NCBI GenBank assembly: GCA_018242065.1
Contig: JAFECQ010000020.1
Coordinates: 122,694-186,693, forward strand
DNA: 64,000 bases
DNA from: Pseudomonadota bacterium
Lineage (GTDB): Bacteria; Pseudomonadota; Alphaproteobacteria; UBA9655
Reading direction: 5' to 3'
Part shown: one piece after another, positions 44,846 through 53,508 of the stretch
Numbering within the stretch: the stretch's first letter is position 1
How the letters are laid out: each line of letters opens with the position of its first letter
Position numbers and translations under genes: made by a program
Notes under the pieces: generated by a model
The model's database searches: none
What the model was told of the DNA's origin: nothing
What the model saw: only the letters and a program-made list of their open reading frames with translations

Positions 44846-45286
44846 TTACTTCTTCCGGAATTTATCCAACGTAACGACATTATCTGTACTTCCCGACTTT
44901 GAAGTATCTAGAATGGTGATTTCCTTTTCCACAAAAGGAGGCGGTGTGAATTGAAGACCAAATTTTGCATAAGGATCCATAAAACTTAGCAGAGCATGGA
45001 AAGGAACATAAATACGTTCCTGAGAATCACTAAAACTCAACGTAATGTAAAAACCATAATCATCAACTTCTAAACCCCAATATTGGTGCTGAATGACGAT
45101 GGTCATTTCTTCAGGATGGCGTTCTTTGAGGTATTCTGCAAGCTGAACACCTGGATAATCTGTTTTAAATGCTATATAAAAATGATGGGATCCTGGGAGA
45201 CCCTCTAAAGATGTAGCACGCAAAGCTTCGCGAACAACGCTCCTTAAGCCTTCTTGTACCATTTCTTCGTAATTAAATCCGTCCAC
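44846..45286 (-). CDS. sspB: ClpXP adaptor protein SspB
   Basis: The GTG at 45286 is the chosen start: GGGGAAGA lies 7 bases upstream, and the reading before it runs through tmRNA sequence. The 146-residue protein matches alphaproteobacterial SspB: FNYEEMVQEGLRSVVREAL at the start, GLPGSHHFYIAFKTDYPGV, then ILQHQYWDL-like IVIQHQYWGLEV and YVPFHALLSFMDPYAKFGL. A flexible tail ends in VVTLDKFRKK, the XB-type tail that binds ClpX. It tethers ssrA-tagged proteins to ClpXP. The gene is directly downstream of ssrA on the same strand, about 28 bases apart. Confidence 0.93.
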   Translation of the reverse strand: MDGFNYEEMVQEGLRSVVREALRATSLEGLPGSHHFYIAFKTDYPGVQLAEYLKERHPEEMTIVIQHQYWGLEVDDYGFYITLSFSDSQERIYVPFHALLSFMDPYAKFGLQFTPPPFVEKEITILDTSKSGSTDNVVTLDKFRKK

Positions 45287-45313
45287 CGGTCTTCCCCATC
45301 TGGTTAAAATTAA

Positions 45314-45605
45314 TGAGGGGCTTCTGTTGCCCGGTGCCCCTCCAACCGCGATCATCAACAAGATTAAGCGGCCATAGCGGCTACTTTTACCCCATTAGCT
45401 GCAAACAAGTTTGCAGGCGTATGACCAAATGCATTAAAATCTTTTGCATTTATATGTTTAGCCCGATATCGGTGGTACCATGCCGAGTGAAAATCTAACC
45501 TTTACTACGCACGTCGATCCTAATTCACCCCCATAACTTTCTGGTGGAGGTGCCGGGTTCCGCCCCCGGGTCCGTAACGCCTATTCCGTAGGACGTTTAT
45601 CACTA
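45314..45605 (-). ncRNA. ssrA: Permuted two-piece tmRNA
   Basis: The gene is circularly permuted, as in alphaproteobacteria. Read leftward, the acceptor piece comes first and ends GGCACCTCCACCA (CCA at 45544-45542), with T-arm CCGGG-GGCGGAA-CCCGG. After a 9-base spacer the coding piece starts GGGGGTG at 45532, which pairs with CACCTCC. That stem includes the G3-U70 pair needed for alanylation. GGATCGACG follows, as at the 5' end of E. coli tmRNA, and CGTAG (45509-45505) can pair with CTACG (45591-45587). The tag frame starts at GCA 45447 and stops at TAA 45366-45364, encoding 27 residues from AKDFNAFGHTP to VAAMAA. The 5' and 3' boundaries are approximate. Confidence 0.92.
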
Positions 45606-45788
45606 TAGTCAAGTTTCCCTGACATCTTAAATATAGGCCTTATTTAAAGACATTTAAAGAGGTTATTTTTATATTTTATACAAAATGTTTATCCCATTCT
45701 TCAAACGTAACTAAAATTTTACAATTCTCTATTAACTTAAAAAAAAGTAAGATGATTTCATAACAATAAAAGTAAGAAAGAAAACAAC

Positions 45789-48700
45789 ATGGCCCTCAGA
45801 CAAGCTGATTTAGATCATAAATATTCCCTGGAAGAAGGCCAAATTTTTATTACAGGCGTACAAGCACTTGCTCGCCTGCCACTCATGCAACGACAAAGAG
45901 ATTTAGCACAAGGGTTAAATACAGCTGGTTTTATTTCAGGATATCGAGGCTCTCCTCTCGGGGGATTGGATCAAACCCTCTGGAAAGCCCAAAAATTTCT
46001 AGATGCCAATCAGATTACATTCACGCCCGGTATTAATGAAGATTTAGGCGCAACTGCTGTTTGGGGTAGCCAGCAACTGCCTCTTTTCAAAGGCGCACGT
46101 GTCCAAGGCGTTTTTTCCATGTGGTATGGAAAGGGGCCAGGTGTCGATCGATGCGGGGATGCCTTTAAACACGCGAATGCGGCTGGAACCTCACCCTTCG
46201 GAGGTGTTCTAGCCCTTGCTGGCGATGATCATGCTTGTAAATCATCAACACTTCCTCACCAAAGCGAATATGCCTTTATGGATGCCTCTATCCCAGTTTT
46301 AGTACCATCTAATGTTCAAGATATCTTAGATTTAGGCCTTTATGGATGGGCTCTCTCTCGCTATTCAGGGTGTTGGGTGGCCTTTAAAGTAATTGCAGAT
46401 ACAGTCGATACATCTGCCTCTGTAACCGTTTCACCTAAGAGAGCGAATATTCTTCTCCCCAAAGATTTCCTCATGCCTGAGGGCGGGGTGAATATTCGTT
46501 GGCCAGATGCTCCTCTCGATCAAGAGCGAAGGCTTCGCCTTTATAAACTTGATGCAGCAAGAGCATTTGTCCGAGCTAACCAACTCGATAAAGTAACGCT
46601 TCGAGGACCTAAACCACGCCTAGGTATCGTGACATGCGGCAAAACTTTTCATGATGTTCGTCAAGCGCTTGAAGACCTGAACCTCAAGGAAACAGAAGCA
46701 GCCGAACTTGGAATCACGCTCTATAAAGTAGGTATGAGTTGGCCACTTGAACCTCTTAGCTTGCTCGAGTTTGCAAACGGTTTAGAAGAAATTTTAGTTG
46801 TTGAAGAGAAACGGCCCGTTATTGAGACTCAAGTCAAAGATATTCTGAGCCAATTACTCTCTCATAGACCACGTGTTGTCGGTAAGAAAGATGAAGAAGG
46901 GAAAGCCCTTTTGCCTGACTATTTTGAACTTCAAGTTCCTGAAATTGCTCATGTTATTGCTCAGAGACTGCTTCGTTTTACAAAGTCAGCAAAAGTTAAG
47001 GAAGGGATGGAAAGACTCGACCTATTGTTCAAACAACAATTGAAGCGAGAGCCTGAACTTGTCCGCCTTCCTTACTATTGCTCCGGTTGCCCCCATAACA
47101 CATCAACGACCCATCTTCCCGAAGGGAGTCGTGCGGTAGCTGGAATTGGTTGTCATTATATGGCCACCTGGATTGCAAGCGATACAGCAACCTTTACTCA
47201 AATGGGAGGCGAAGGGGTTCCTTGGATTGGGCAAGCTCCTTTTACGGATGAAAACCATGTTTTTGCAAACATTGGAGATGGGACCTATTATCACTCAGGA
47301 ATCCTTGCCATACGCGCAGCCATTGCAGCAAAAGTTAATATTACATACAAAATTCTCTATAATGATGCGGTCGCTATGACGGGAGGACAGTCCGTTGATG
47401 GCCCCCTTGACGTCGCCATGATCTCACAACAAGTTTACGCAGAAGGTGTGAGAAAAATTGTTGTTCTTACCGATGATCCTCATAAATATCCTGTTAATTT
47501 TGGTTTCGCCCCAGGGGTTGAAATTTTCCATCGAGATCAGTTAGATCAGGTTCAAGCTGATATTAAGAGCTGGCCCGGCACATCTATCCTTATCTACGAT
47601 CAAACATGTGCTGCTGAAAAAAGAAGAAGGCGCAAACGTGGCTTGATGGAAGATCCAGACAAGCGCATTTTCATTAATGAGCGCGTGTGTGAAGGCTGCG
47701 GGGATTGTAGTATCAAGTCCAATTGTCTTTCTGTACAGCCCATTGAAACGGCTTTTGGGCGAAAACGAAAGATTGATCAGTCTAGCTGCAATAAAGACTA
47801 TTCTTGCGTGAATGGTTTTTGTCCTAGTTTTGTCAGTGTTCATGGAGGGAAGCTCAAAAAATCCTCACCTTCCGCAACAGAAGAAAATTTGATGAAAGAT
47901 TTTCCTGATCCTGACCTTCCGTCTTTAGAAAAGCCCTATCGTATTTTCCTGACAGGTATCGGAGGTACGGGTGTCGTTACTGTCGGTGCTATTTTAGGTG
48001 AGGCTGCTTATCTTGAGGACAAAGGGTGCTCTATCGTTGACATGACAGGATTGGCTCAAAAGGGAGGAGCAGTTGTTTCACATATTCGAATTGCACGAAA
48101 GCCGAAAGACATTCATGCAACGCGCGTTTATATGGGCGAGGCAGACCTTATTTTTGGGTGTGATATTGTTGTTTCTGGAAGCCCTGATGCTCTCAATAAG
48201 ATTAAAAAAGGAAAAACAATTGTTCTCGTAAACGAAGACCAATCGATTACAGGACATTTTATCCACAATGCGGATTATAATTTTCACCATGAGACGCTCA
48301 AAAAGAACATCCTTAACGCAGCCGGAAAAGAATGCGTGGATTTTATTGATGCAAATCGTATTGCAACGGGTCTTTTAGGAGATGCCATTGCAACCAATAT
48401 GTTTATGGTTGGTTATGCGTATCAAAAAGGGCTTATCCCCATTTCACACGAAGCGATCGAAAGAGCCATTGAGCTTAATAACATTGACGTTTCCTTTAAT
48501 ATTCAAGCTTTTCGTTGGGGGCGATATGCCGCAATTGACTTAAAAGCCGTAAAAAATGCCGCAGGATTTAAGATCGAAGAAAAGCTATTTCAACTTCCAA
48601 CAACTTTTGATGATATCGTCTCGCATCGCAAAACTTTTTTAACAAGTTATCAAAACGTGGCTTACGCAAATCGTTATGAAGAACTTATCAAACGTGTGCG

Positions 48701-49235
48701 GAAGGCTGATGAGAAACTCAATCGAGAAACACTTTCTATATGTGTCGCTAAATATTATGCGAAATTGCTTGCAATCAAAGATGAATATGAAGTTGCGCGT
48801 CTATATACAGATGGAACTTTCATGCGAGAATTACGCTCTCAATTTGAGGGCCCCGTAAAACTAAATTTTTATCTAGCTCCACCCTTATTTGCAAAACGAG
48901 ATCCTTTTTCAGGCCAACTCAAAAAAGCAGTCTATGGTCCCTGGATGATGTATGGTTTTCGCCTTCTCGCCCGATTAAAAAGTCTCCGAGGCACAAAACT
49001 TGATTTTTTTGGATACACAAAAGAGCGTAAGAAAGAGCGCGCCTTGATTACAGACTATGAATCACAGATTGCCTATCTCTTAGAAAACCTTAAGCCTGAA
49101 AATTATGACATTGCGGTCTCTCTCGCATCACTCCCAGAACATATTCGCGGCTATGGGCATGTGAAAGAGCGTCATTTACAAGACGTAAAAGCGAATGAAA
49201 AAGTGCTTCTTTCTCAGTTCAGAGAAACAATTTAA
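45789..49235 (+). CDS. Indolepyruvate ferredoxin oxidoreductase, fused alpha-beta
   Basis: A 1148-residue 2-oxoacid:ferredoxin oxidoreductase with both IorA- and IorB-type parts in one chain. The N-terminal pyrimidine-binding region contains FISGYRGSPLGGLDQTLW; the TPP-binding core includes YCSGCPHNTSTTHLPEGS and ANIGDGTYYHSG. A 4Fe-4S region has clustered cysteines (NERVCEGCGDCSIKSNC). The C-terminal gamma-like domain has FLTGIGGTGVVTVGAILGEAA. These enzymes decarboxylate aromatic 2-oxoacids to acyl-CoA and reduce ferredoxin. They are known in some aerobic proteobacteria that degrade aromatic amino acids. It is monocistronic and read from its own upstream region. Confidence 0.9.
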   Translation: MALRQADLDHKYSLEEGQIFITGVQALARLPLMQRQRDLAQGLNTAGFISGYRGSPLGGLDQTLWKAQKFLDANQITFTPGINEDLGATAVWGSQQLPLFKGARVQGVFSMWYGKGPGVDRCGDAFKHANAAGTSPFGGVLALAGDDHACKSSTLPHQSEYAFMDASIPVLVPSNVQDILDLGLYGWALSRYSGCWVAFKVIADTVDTSASVTVSPKRANILLPKDFLMPEGGVNIRWPDAPLDQERRLRLYKLDAARAFVRANQLDKVTLRGPKPRLGIVTCGKTFHDVRQALEDLNLKETEAAELGITLYKVGMSWPLEPLSLLEFANGLEEILVVEEKRPVIETQVKDILSQLLSHRPRVVGKKDEEGKALLPDYFELQVPEIAHVIAQRLLRFTKSAKVKEGMERLDLLFKQQLKREPELVRLPYYCSGCPHNTSTTHLPEGSRAVAGIGCHYMATWIASDTATFTQMGGEGVPWIGQAPFTDENHVFANIGDGTYYHSGILAIRAAIAAKVNITYKILYNDAVAMTGGQSVDGPLDVAMISQQVYAEGVRKIVVLTDDPHKYPVNFGFAPGVEIFHRDQLDQVQADIKSWPGTSILIYDQTCAAEKRRRRKRGLMEDPDKRIFINERVCEGCGDCSIKSNCLSVQPIETAFGRKRKIDQSSCNKDYSCVNGFCPSFVSVHGGKLKKSSPSATEENLMKDFPDPDLPSLEKPYRIFLTGIGGTGVVTVGAILGEAAYLEDKGCSIVDMTGLAQKGGAVVSHIRIARKPKDIHATRVYMGEADLIFGCDIVVSGSPDALNKIKKGKTIVLVNEDQSITGHFIHNADYNFHHETLKKNILNAAGKECVDFIDANRIATGLLGDAIATNMFMVGYAYQKGLIPISHEAIERAIELNNIDVSFNIQAFRWGRYAAIDLKAVKNAAGFKIEEKLFQLPTTFDDIVSHRKTFLTSYQNVAYANRYEELIKRVRKADEKLNRETLSICVAKYYAKLLAIKDEYEVARLYTDGTFMRELRSQFEGPVKLNFYLAPPLFAKRDPFSGQLKKAVYGPWMMYGFRLLARLKSLRGTKLDFFGYTKERKKERALITDYESQIAYLLENLKPENYDIAVSLASLPEHIRGYGHVKERHLQDVKANEKVLLSQFRETI

Positions 49236-49257
49236 AGGGGAATAAGAAAGGTTAGAA

Positions 49258-49286
49258 TTGACAAAACGTACGATAAACAGTACGAT
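49258..49286 (+). promoter_or_regulatory. Promoter and operator of yefM-yoeB
   Basis: TTGACA at 49258-49263 and TACGAT at 49281-49286 are 17 bases apart, a strong promoter. Two GTAC cores (49268-49271 and 49280-49283) lie inside it, exactly 12 bases apart. In E. coli the YefM-YoeB complex binds TGTACA motifs spaced 12 bases apart over its own promoter, so this is the probable autoregulatory operator. Confidence 0.65.
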
Positions 49287-49307
49287 TATTGAATAAGGAG
49301 ATATGTT

Positions 49308-49550
49308 ATGAATGTTTGTACAGCCAGCCAAGCACGGCAAAACTTCTATAAATTGATTGACTCCGTTGCGAATTCTCACGAGCCTGTTTGCATTACTGGG
49401 CGCCGAAACAAGGTTATTATGATTGGAGAAGAAGATTTTAAATCTATTCAAGAAACGCTCTACCTTCTCTCCATACCTGGAATGAGAGAGTCTCTGCTAG
49501 AAGGTCGCCAAGAACTCATAGAAGAATGTTCTGAGAAGCTGGAGTGGTGA
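49308..49550 (+). CDS. yefM: YefM/Phd family antitoxin
   Basis: An 80-residue protein of the Phd/YefM family. The N-terminal DNA-binding part (CTASQARQNFYKLIDSVANS, HEPVCITGRRNKVIMI) is intact, and the C-terminal acidic helix (SIQETLYLLSIPGM, then EGRQELIEECSE) wraps and neutralises the toxin. AAGGAG lies 7 bases before the ATG. The stop overlaps the yoeB start by one base (TGATG), giving coupled translation. Confidence 0.92.
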   Translation: MNVCTASQARQNFYKLIDSVANSHEPVCITGRRNKVIMIGEEDFKSIQETLYLLSIPGMRESLLEGRQELIEECSEKLEW

Positions 49551-49813
49551 TGTACATTCTTGTTTTTACAAAACAAGCTCAAAAAGATGCCCTTAAACTC
49601 AAACAAGCGGGCCTTAAGGAAAAAACTCAAACGCTTTTGAATATTTTACAAGAAAATCCTTACCACAATCCCCCACCTTATGAAAAATTAGTAGGCGATT
49701 TAAGAGGATTTTGTTCTAGGCGCATTAATATCCAACATCGTCTCATTTATGAAGTTCTTGAAAATGAAAAAAAAGTTAAGATCTTAAGGATGTGGAGTCA
49801 TTATGATCACTAA
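49550..49813 (+). CDS. yoeB: YoeB/Txe family mRNA interferase toxin
   Basis: The ATG at 49550 overlaps the yefM stop; two in-frame GTG codons just upstream are less likely. The 87-residue toxin has the Txe/YoeB pattern: FTKQAQKDALKLKQAG at the start, LLNILQENPYHNPPPYEKL in the middle, LRGFCSRRINIQHRLIYEV for the catalytic base region, and the C-terminal WSHYDH carrying the key His-Tyr pair. Such toxins cut mRNA in the ribosomal A site. The reading frame is intact, so the pair is probably functional. Confidence 0.92.
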   Translation: MYILVFTKQAQKDALKLKQAGLKEKTQTLLNILQENPYHNPPPYEKLVGDLRGFCSRRINIQHRLIYEVLENEKKVKILRMWSHYDH

Positions 49814-49826
49814 AATTGAAAATCTC

Positions 49827-50831
49827 TTATAGCTTCGCCATCGCAACGGCCGTATCTGCCATACGATTTGAGAATCCCCATTCGTTGTCGTACCAAGATA
49901 ATATGCGACAAAACTTCCCATCCACCACATGCGTTTCTGTTAAATCAAAAATAGAACTTGCAGAATGATGATTAAAATCAACGGAAACGAGCGGCGCGTC
50001 ATTAACAACGAGAATGCCCTGCAATTCTCCTTCTGCAGCCTCTGCAATTGCTTTATTAATCTCATCTTTGCTGGTTGAACGCTTTGCCACAAACTTGAGA
50101 TCAATAAGAGATACATTGGGAGTTGGAACACGAATAGCAGTTCCATCCAATTTTCCTTTTAGCTCAGGTAAAACCAAGCCAACGGCTTTTGCCGCACCCG
50201 TTGAAGCGGGAATCAGGGACATTGCTGCTGCTCGTGCCCGACGAAGATCTTTATGAAGAGTATCGACAAGCTTTTGATCACCCGTATAGGAATGGATAGT
50301 TGTCATAAAGCCATGTTCTATCCCTACAATTTTGTTTAAAACATATGCCACAGGAGCAAGGCAATTTGTTGTACAGGAAGCATTCGAGACAACTTTATGC
50401 TCAGCTTTAAGATCCTTATGATTCACACCCCAAACAATCGTTACATCAGCGCCTTCTGCAGGAGCAGAAACAAGAACCTTTCTTGCCCCGGCAGCAAGGT
50501 GTTTTGCTGCGTCTTCTCTCTTTGTAAAACGCCCCGAACACTCCATCGCAACATCAATATCAAGTTCTTTCCACGGTAAGGCTGCAGGGTCGGAAATGGC
50601 AAGAACCTTAATATGCTTGCCATTAATTTTAAGCCCCTCATCTAATACTTCAACTGTTCCTGGAAAGGGCCCATGGACCGAATCATATTTAAATAGATGA
50701 GCATTATCCGCAATGGACCCTAAATCATTTATCGCTACAACCTCAAGGTCAGAACGACGATTTTCAAGAATAGCTCTTAAGATGAGACGGCCAATTCTGC
50801 CAAATCCATTAATAGCAACTTTATATGTCAT
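49827..50831 (-). CDS. gap: Glyceraldehyde-3-phosphate dehydrogenase, type I
   Basis: The 334-residue enzyme oxidises glyceraldehyde-3-phosphate in glycolysis. It has the NAD fold opening [12 protein letters not shown], the catalytic [10 protein letters not shown] with the nucleophilic Cys, the general-base His in [29 protein letters not shown], and a final [13 protein letters not shown]. Length is standard. Its start overlaps the transketolase stop by 4 bases, so tkt-gap is one operon, a common alphaproteobacterial arrangement (tkt-gap-pgk). Here pgk does not follow. Confidence 0.97.
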   Translation of the reverse strand: MTYKVAINGFGRIGRLILRAILENRRSDLEVVAINDLGSIADNAHLFKYDSVHGPFPGTVEVLDEGLKINGKHIKVLAISDPAALPWKELDIDVAMECSGRFTKREDAAKHLAAGARKVLVSAPAEGADVTIVWGVNHKDLKAEHKVVSNASCTTNCLAPVAYVLNKIVGIEHGFMTTIHSYTGDQKLVDTLHKDLRRARAAAMSLIPASTGAAKAVGLVLPELKGKLDGTAIRVPTPNVSLIDLKFVAKRSTSKDEINKAIAEAAEGELQGILVVNDAPLVSVDFNHHSASSIFDLTETHVVDGKFCRILSWYDNEWGFSNRMADTAVAMAKL

Positions 50832-52825
50832 GATTGGTTTCCTTCCACAATTTTCACGATATGATCGGCTGTAAGACCAAACTCCTGATAAAGAGTTTCA
50901 TAAGGAGCAGATGCTCCAAAATGATTTAACCCTACCATAATGTCTTTTTCTCCAAGAAACTTATCCCATCCCATAGAGCTACCTGCTTCAATAGCAATGC
51001 GGAGAGTATTCTTACCCAAAACGTGATCTCGATAAGCTTGATCTTTCTTTTCAAAGAGTTCCCAACAAGGCATTGAAACAACAGCTGCCTGAATATTTTT
51101 TCCTTCTAAAATTCCTTGAGCTTCGAGGGCGATTTCAACCTCCGAACCTGTTGCCAACAAAGTGACTTTCCTAGGCCCCGCTGCTTCCTTCAAAATATAG
51201 GCTCCCTTCGCTGATAAATTTTGAGAAGAATCTTTCCGCAAGAGATTCAGCTTTTGTCGGGTTAAGGCCAAAATTGAAGGTGTTTTTTTCGATTCAAGTG
51301 CAAGTATCCAACATTCTGCAACTTCAACGGCATCACAAGGGCGGAAAACTTGAAGATTAGGAATTGCTCTTAATGCAGCTAAATGTTCAATAGGTTGATG
51401 CGTTGGTCCATCCTCACCAAGACCAATCGAATCATGGGTCATCACATAAATGACTCGAATTTCCATCAAAGCAGCCAAACGAATAGATGGTCTACAATAA
51501 TCTGTGAATGTTAAAAAAGTTCCTCCATAGGGAATAAAACCTCCATGAAGTGCGATTCCACTCATAGCAGCCGCCATACCATGTTCTCGAACACCATAGT
51601 GAATATAACGACCGTTATAATTTCCTGATTCAATGGCGATCATATCTTTCGCTTTGGTGTTATTAGATCCAGTCAGATCTGCCGACCCTCCCACAAGCTC
51701 TGGAATCTGTGGAGAAAGAGCATCTAATACCATCTGAGATGACTGACGAGTTGCAACACTTGTCTTCTCTGATACAAATTTTTTCATTAAATCCTGAACA
51801 GGCACTTGCCATCCAGAAGGGAGTTCTCCTCGCATTCGCCTTTCAAATTCAGATTTCTTAGGGTTTGTATTAAGCTTTTCTTTCCAATTTTGATAAAGAC
51901 GTCGACCACGTTCTCCGGCTCTCCTCCAAGCAGATAAAATATTTTCTGGAATTTCAAAAGGTGGAGATGACCAATGAATACTCTCGCGCGTCGCTTGAAT
52001 TTCTTCAGCACCTAAAGGTGATCCATGAGCAGATGATGTCCCGCCTTTATGAGGTGCTCCTTTTGCAATCTGGGTTTTACACGCAATTAACACAGGTTTT
52101 GTTGCCACTTGGGCTTTAGTAAGAGCAATCTCAATTTCCATAAAATTATGGCCATCAATCGCCATAACATCCCAATGAGAAGCTTGAAATCGCTTGAGTT
52201 GATCGTCTGAGACAGATAAATCTGTCGAACCATCAATCGAAATATGATTATCATCAAAAAGAACGATAAGATTGTTCAAACATAAATGTCCAGCAAGTGA
52301 AATGGCTTCCTGAGATATGCCTTCCATCAGACACCCATCTCCCGCAATTGCATAAATCTTATGATCGACAAGATCTTTGCCAAACTGGGCACTCATCATT
52401 TTTTCAGCCAAAGCCATTCCAACCGCGTTCCCCAAACCTTGTCCTAAGGGACCTGTTGTCGTCTCAATGCCTGCTGCATAACCATATTCAGGATGACCCG
52501 GGGTTCGACTACCCCATTGACGAAAATTCTTAATTTCCTCAATGGTCATGTCTTTGTACCCTGTCAAATATAAAAGAGAATACAAAAGCATAGAGCCATG
52601 ACCTGCTGACAAAACAAAACGATCTCGATCTGGCCAATAGGGAGATTCGGCATCAAACTTTAAAAATTTTGTGAATAAAATCGTTGCAACATCTGCCATC
52701 CCCATTGGCATTCCGGGATGTCCTGATTTTGCCCTTTCGACCGCATCCATACTCAAAGCGCGAATGGCATTCGCCATTGTTTGAAGCTGATGCTCAGAAA
52801 GTTTCTGGGAAATAGAATCTGTCAT
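50828..52825 (-). CDS. tkt: Transketolase
   Basis: A 665-residue TPP-dependent enzyme linking glycolysis and the pentose-phosphate pathway. Typical blocks are [20 protein letters not shown] at the N-terminus, [28 protein letters not shown] (TPP/metal), SLGSPHKGGT-like [18 protein letters not shown], and in the pyrimidine domain [20 protein letters not shown] and [20 protein letters not shown]. Length matches E. coli TktA (663). It heads the operon with gap and has its own promoter region of about 135 bases before the flavin reductase-like gene on the other strand. Confidence 0.97.
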   Translation of the reverse strand: MTDSISQKLSEHQLQTMANAIRALSMDAVERAKSGHPGMPMGMADVATILFTKFLKFDAESPYWPDRDRFVLSAGHGSMLLYSLLYLTGYKDMTIEEIKNFRQWGSRTPGHPEYGYAAGIETTTGPLGQGLGNAVGMALAEKMMSAQFGKDLVDHKIYAIAGDGCLMEGISQEAISLAGHLCLNNLIVLFDDNHISIDGSTDLSVSDDQLKRFQASHWDVMAIDGHNFMEIEIALTKAQVATKPVLIACKTQIAKGAPHKGGTSSAHGSPLGAEEIQATRESIHWSSPPFEIPENILSAWRRAGERGRRLYQNWKEKLNTNPKKSEFERRMRGELPSGWQVPVQDLMKKFVSEKTSVATRQSSQMVLDALSPQIPELVGGSADLTGSNNTKAKDMIAIESGNYNGRYIHYGVREHGMAAAMSGIALHGGFIPYGGTFLTFTDYCRPSIRLAALMEIRVIYVMTHDSIGLGEDGPTHQPIEHLAALRAIPNLQVFRPCDAVEVAECWILALESKKTPSILALTRQKLNLLRKDSSQNLSAKGAYILKEAAGPRKVTLLATGSEVEIALEAQGILEGKNIQAAVVSMPCWELFEKKDQAYRDHVLGKNTLRIAIEAGSSMGWDKFLGEKDIMVGLNHFGASAPYETLYQEFGLTADHIVKIVEGNQS

Positions 52826-52963
52826 AACAAATGCTTTCAGTAAATTAGTCTTCTAGAAAGATGCCCTTCTCTGCAACAAGCGTCAACAGAGAAACAAAAG
52901 GAAAAGCGAGAAGCAAGTCATTTATTTGTTTCCAATTCTCACCTTTTCCACTAAAACAATGAC

Positions 52964-53482
52964 ATGAATATTACTGAAGAACAATTTCGCAAAGCCCTTG
53001 GCCTTTTTCCCACAGGTGTTACAGTGGTTACTGTACCCGTACATTGTGGAAAAACTGTTGGTATTACAGTGAGTTCCTTTACTTCTGTTTCTCTGAGTCC
53101 CCCTCAAGTTTTATTTTGTCTTTCAAAACATTCTAAAACCCAGCCTGTTTTTGAAGTATCTCCTTATTTTGCTGTGAATATTTTAAAAGCGAATCAATCT
53201 CATCTTTCCGATGGTTTTGCTCAACGCATGCCTCTCAATTGGGATTCATTTCACACACATTACCACACCACCACAGAATGTCTGCTGATTTCAGAGGCTT
53301 TAGGAAACGTCATCTGTGAAAAAGCGGCGGTTTATGATGGAGGAGATCACGATATCATTTTAGGTAGAGTAATTGACGTTATTGTCAATCCAAATGATCT
53401 ACCTCTTGTTCGTCAAAGAGGGCAATATTTAACCATTCAATCTATTCCTGATGAACCGTCGATGATCTGTAAAGTAAAATAA
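52964..53482 (+). CDS. Flavin reductase-like (FMN-binding split barrel) protein
   Basis: The 172-residue protein matches the flavin reductase-like domain: FRKALGLFPTGVTVVTV, GITVSSFTSVSLSPPQVLFCL, FAVNILKANQSHLSDGFA, and a late DHDIILGRVIDV region. Members reduce FMN or FAD with NAD(P)H to feed two-component monooxygenases, or act as pyridoxamine-oxidase-like proteins. No monooxygenase gene is adjacent. It precedes the TldD/PmbA pair by 26 bases and may be cotranscribed with it. Confidence 0.85.
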   Translation: MNITEEQFRKALGLFPTGVTVVTVPVHCGKTVGITVSSFTSVSLSPPQVLFCLSKHSKTQPVFEVSPYFAVNILKANQSHLSDGFAQRMPLNWDSFHTHYHTTTECLLISEALGNVICEKAAVYDGGDHDIILGRVIDVIVNPNDLPLVRQRGQYLTIQSIPDEPSMICKVK

Positions 53483-53508
53483 AATTTTAATTTTTTGTGG
53501 AGCAATGT

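Noticed and set aside
44846..45361. A 171-residue SspB starting at 45361
   Set aside because: The first 25 codons run through the coding piece of tmRNA and have no family similarity. The GTG at 45286 has a ribosome binding site and matches the family start.
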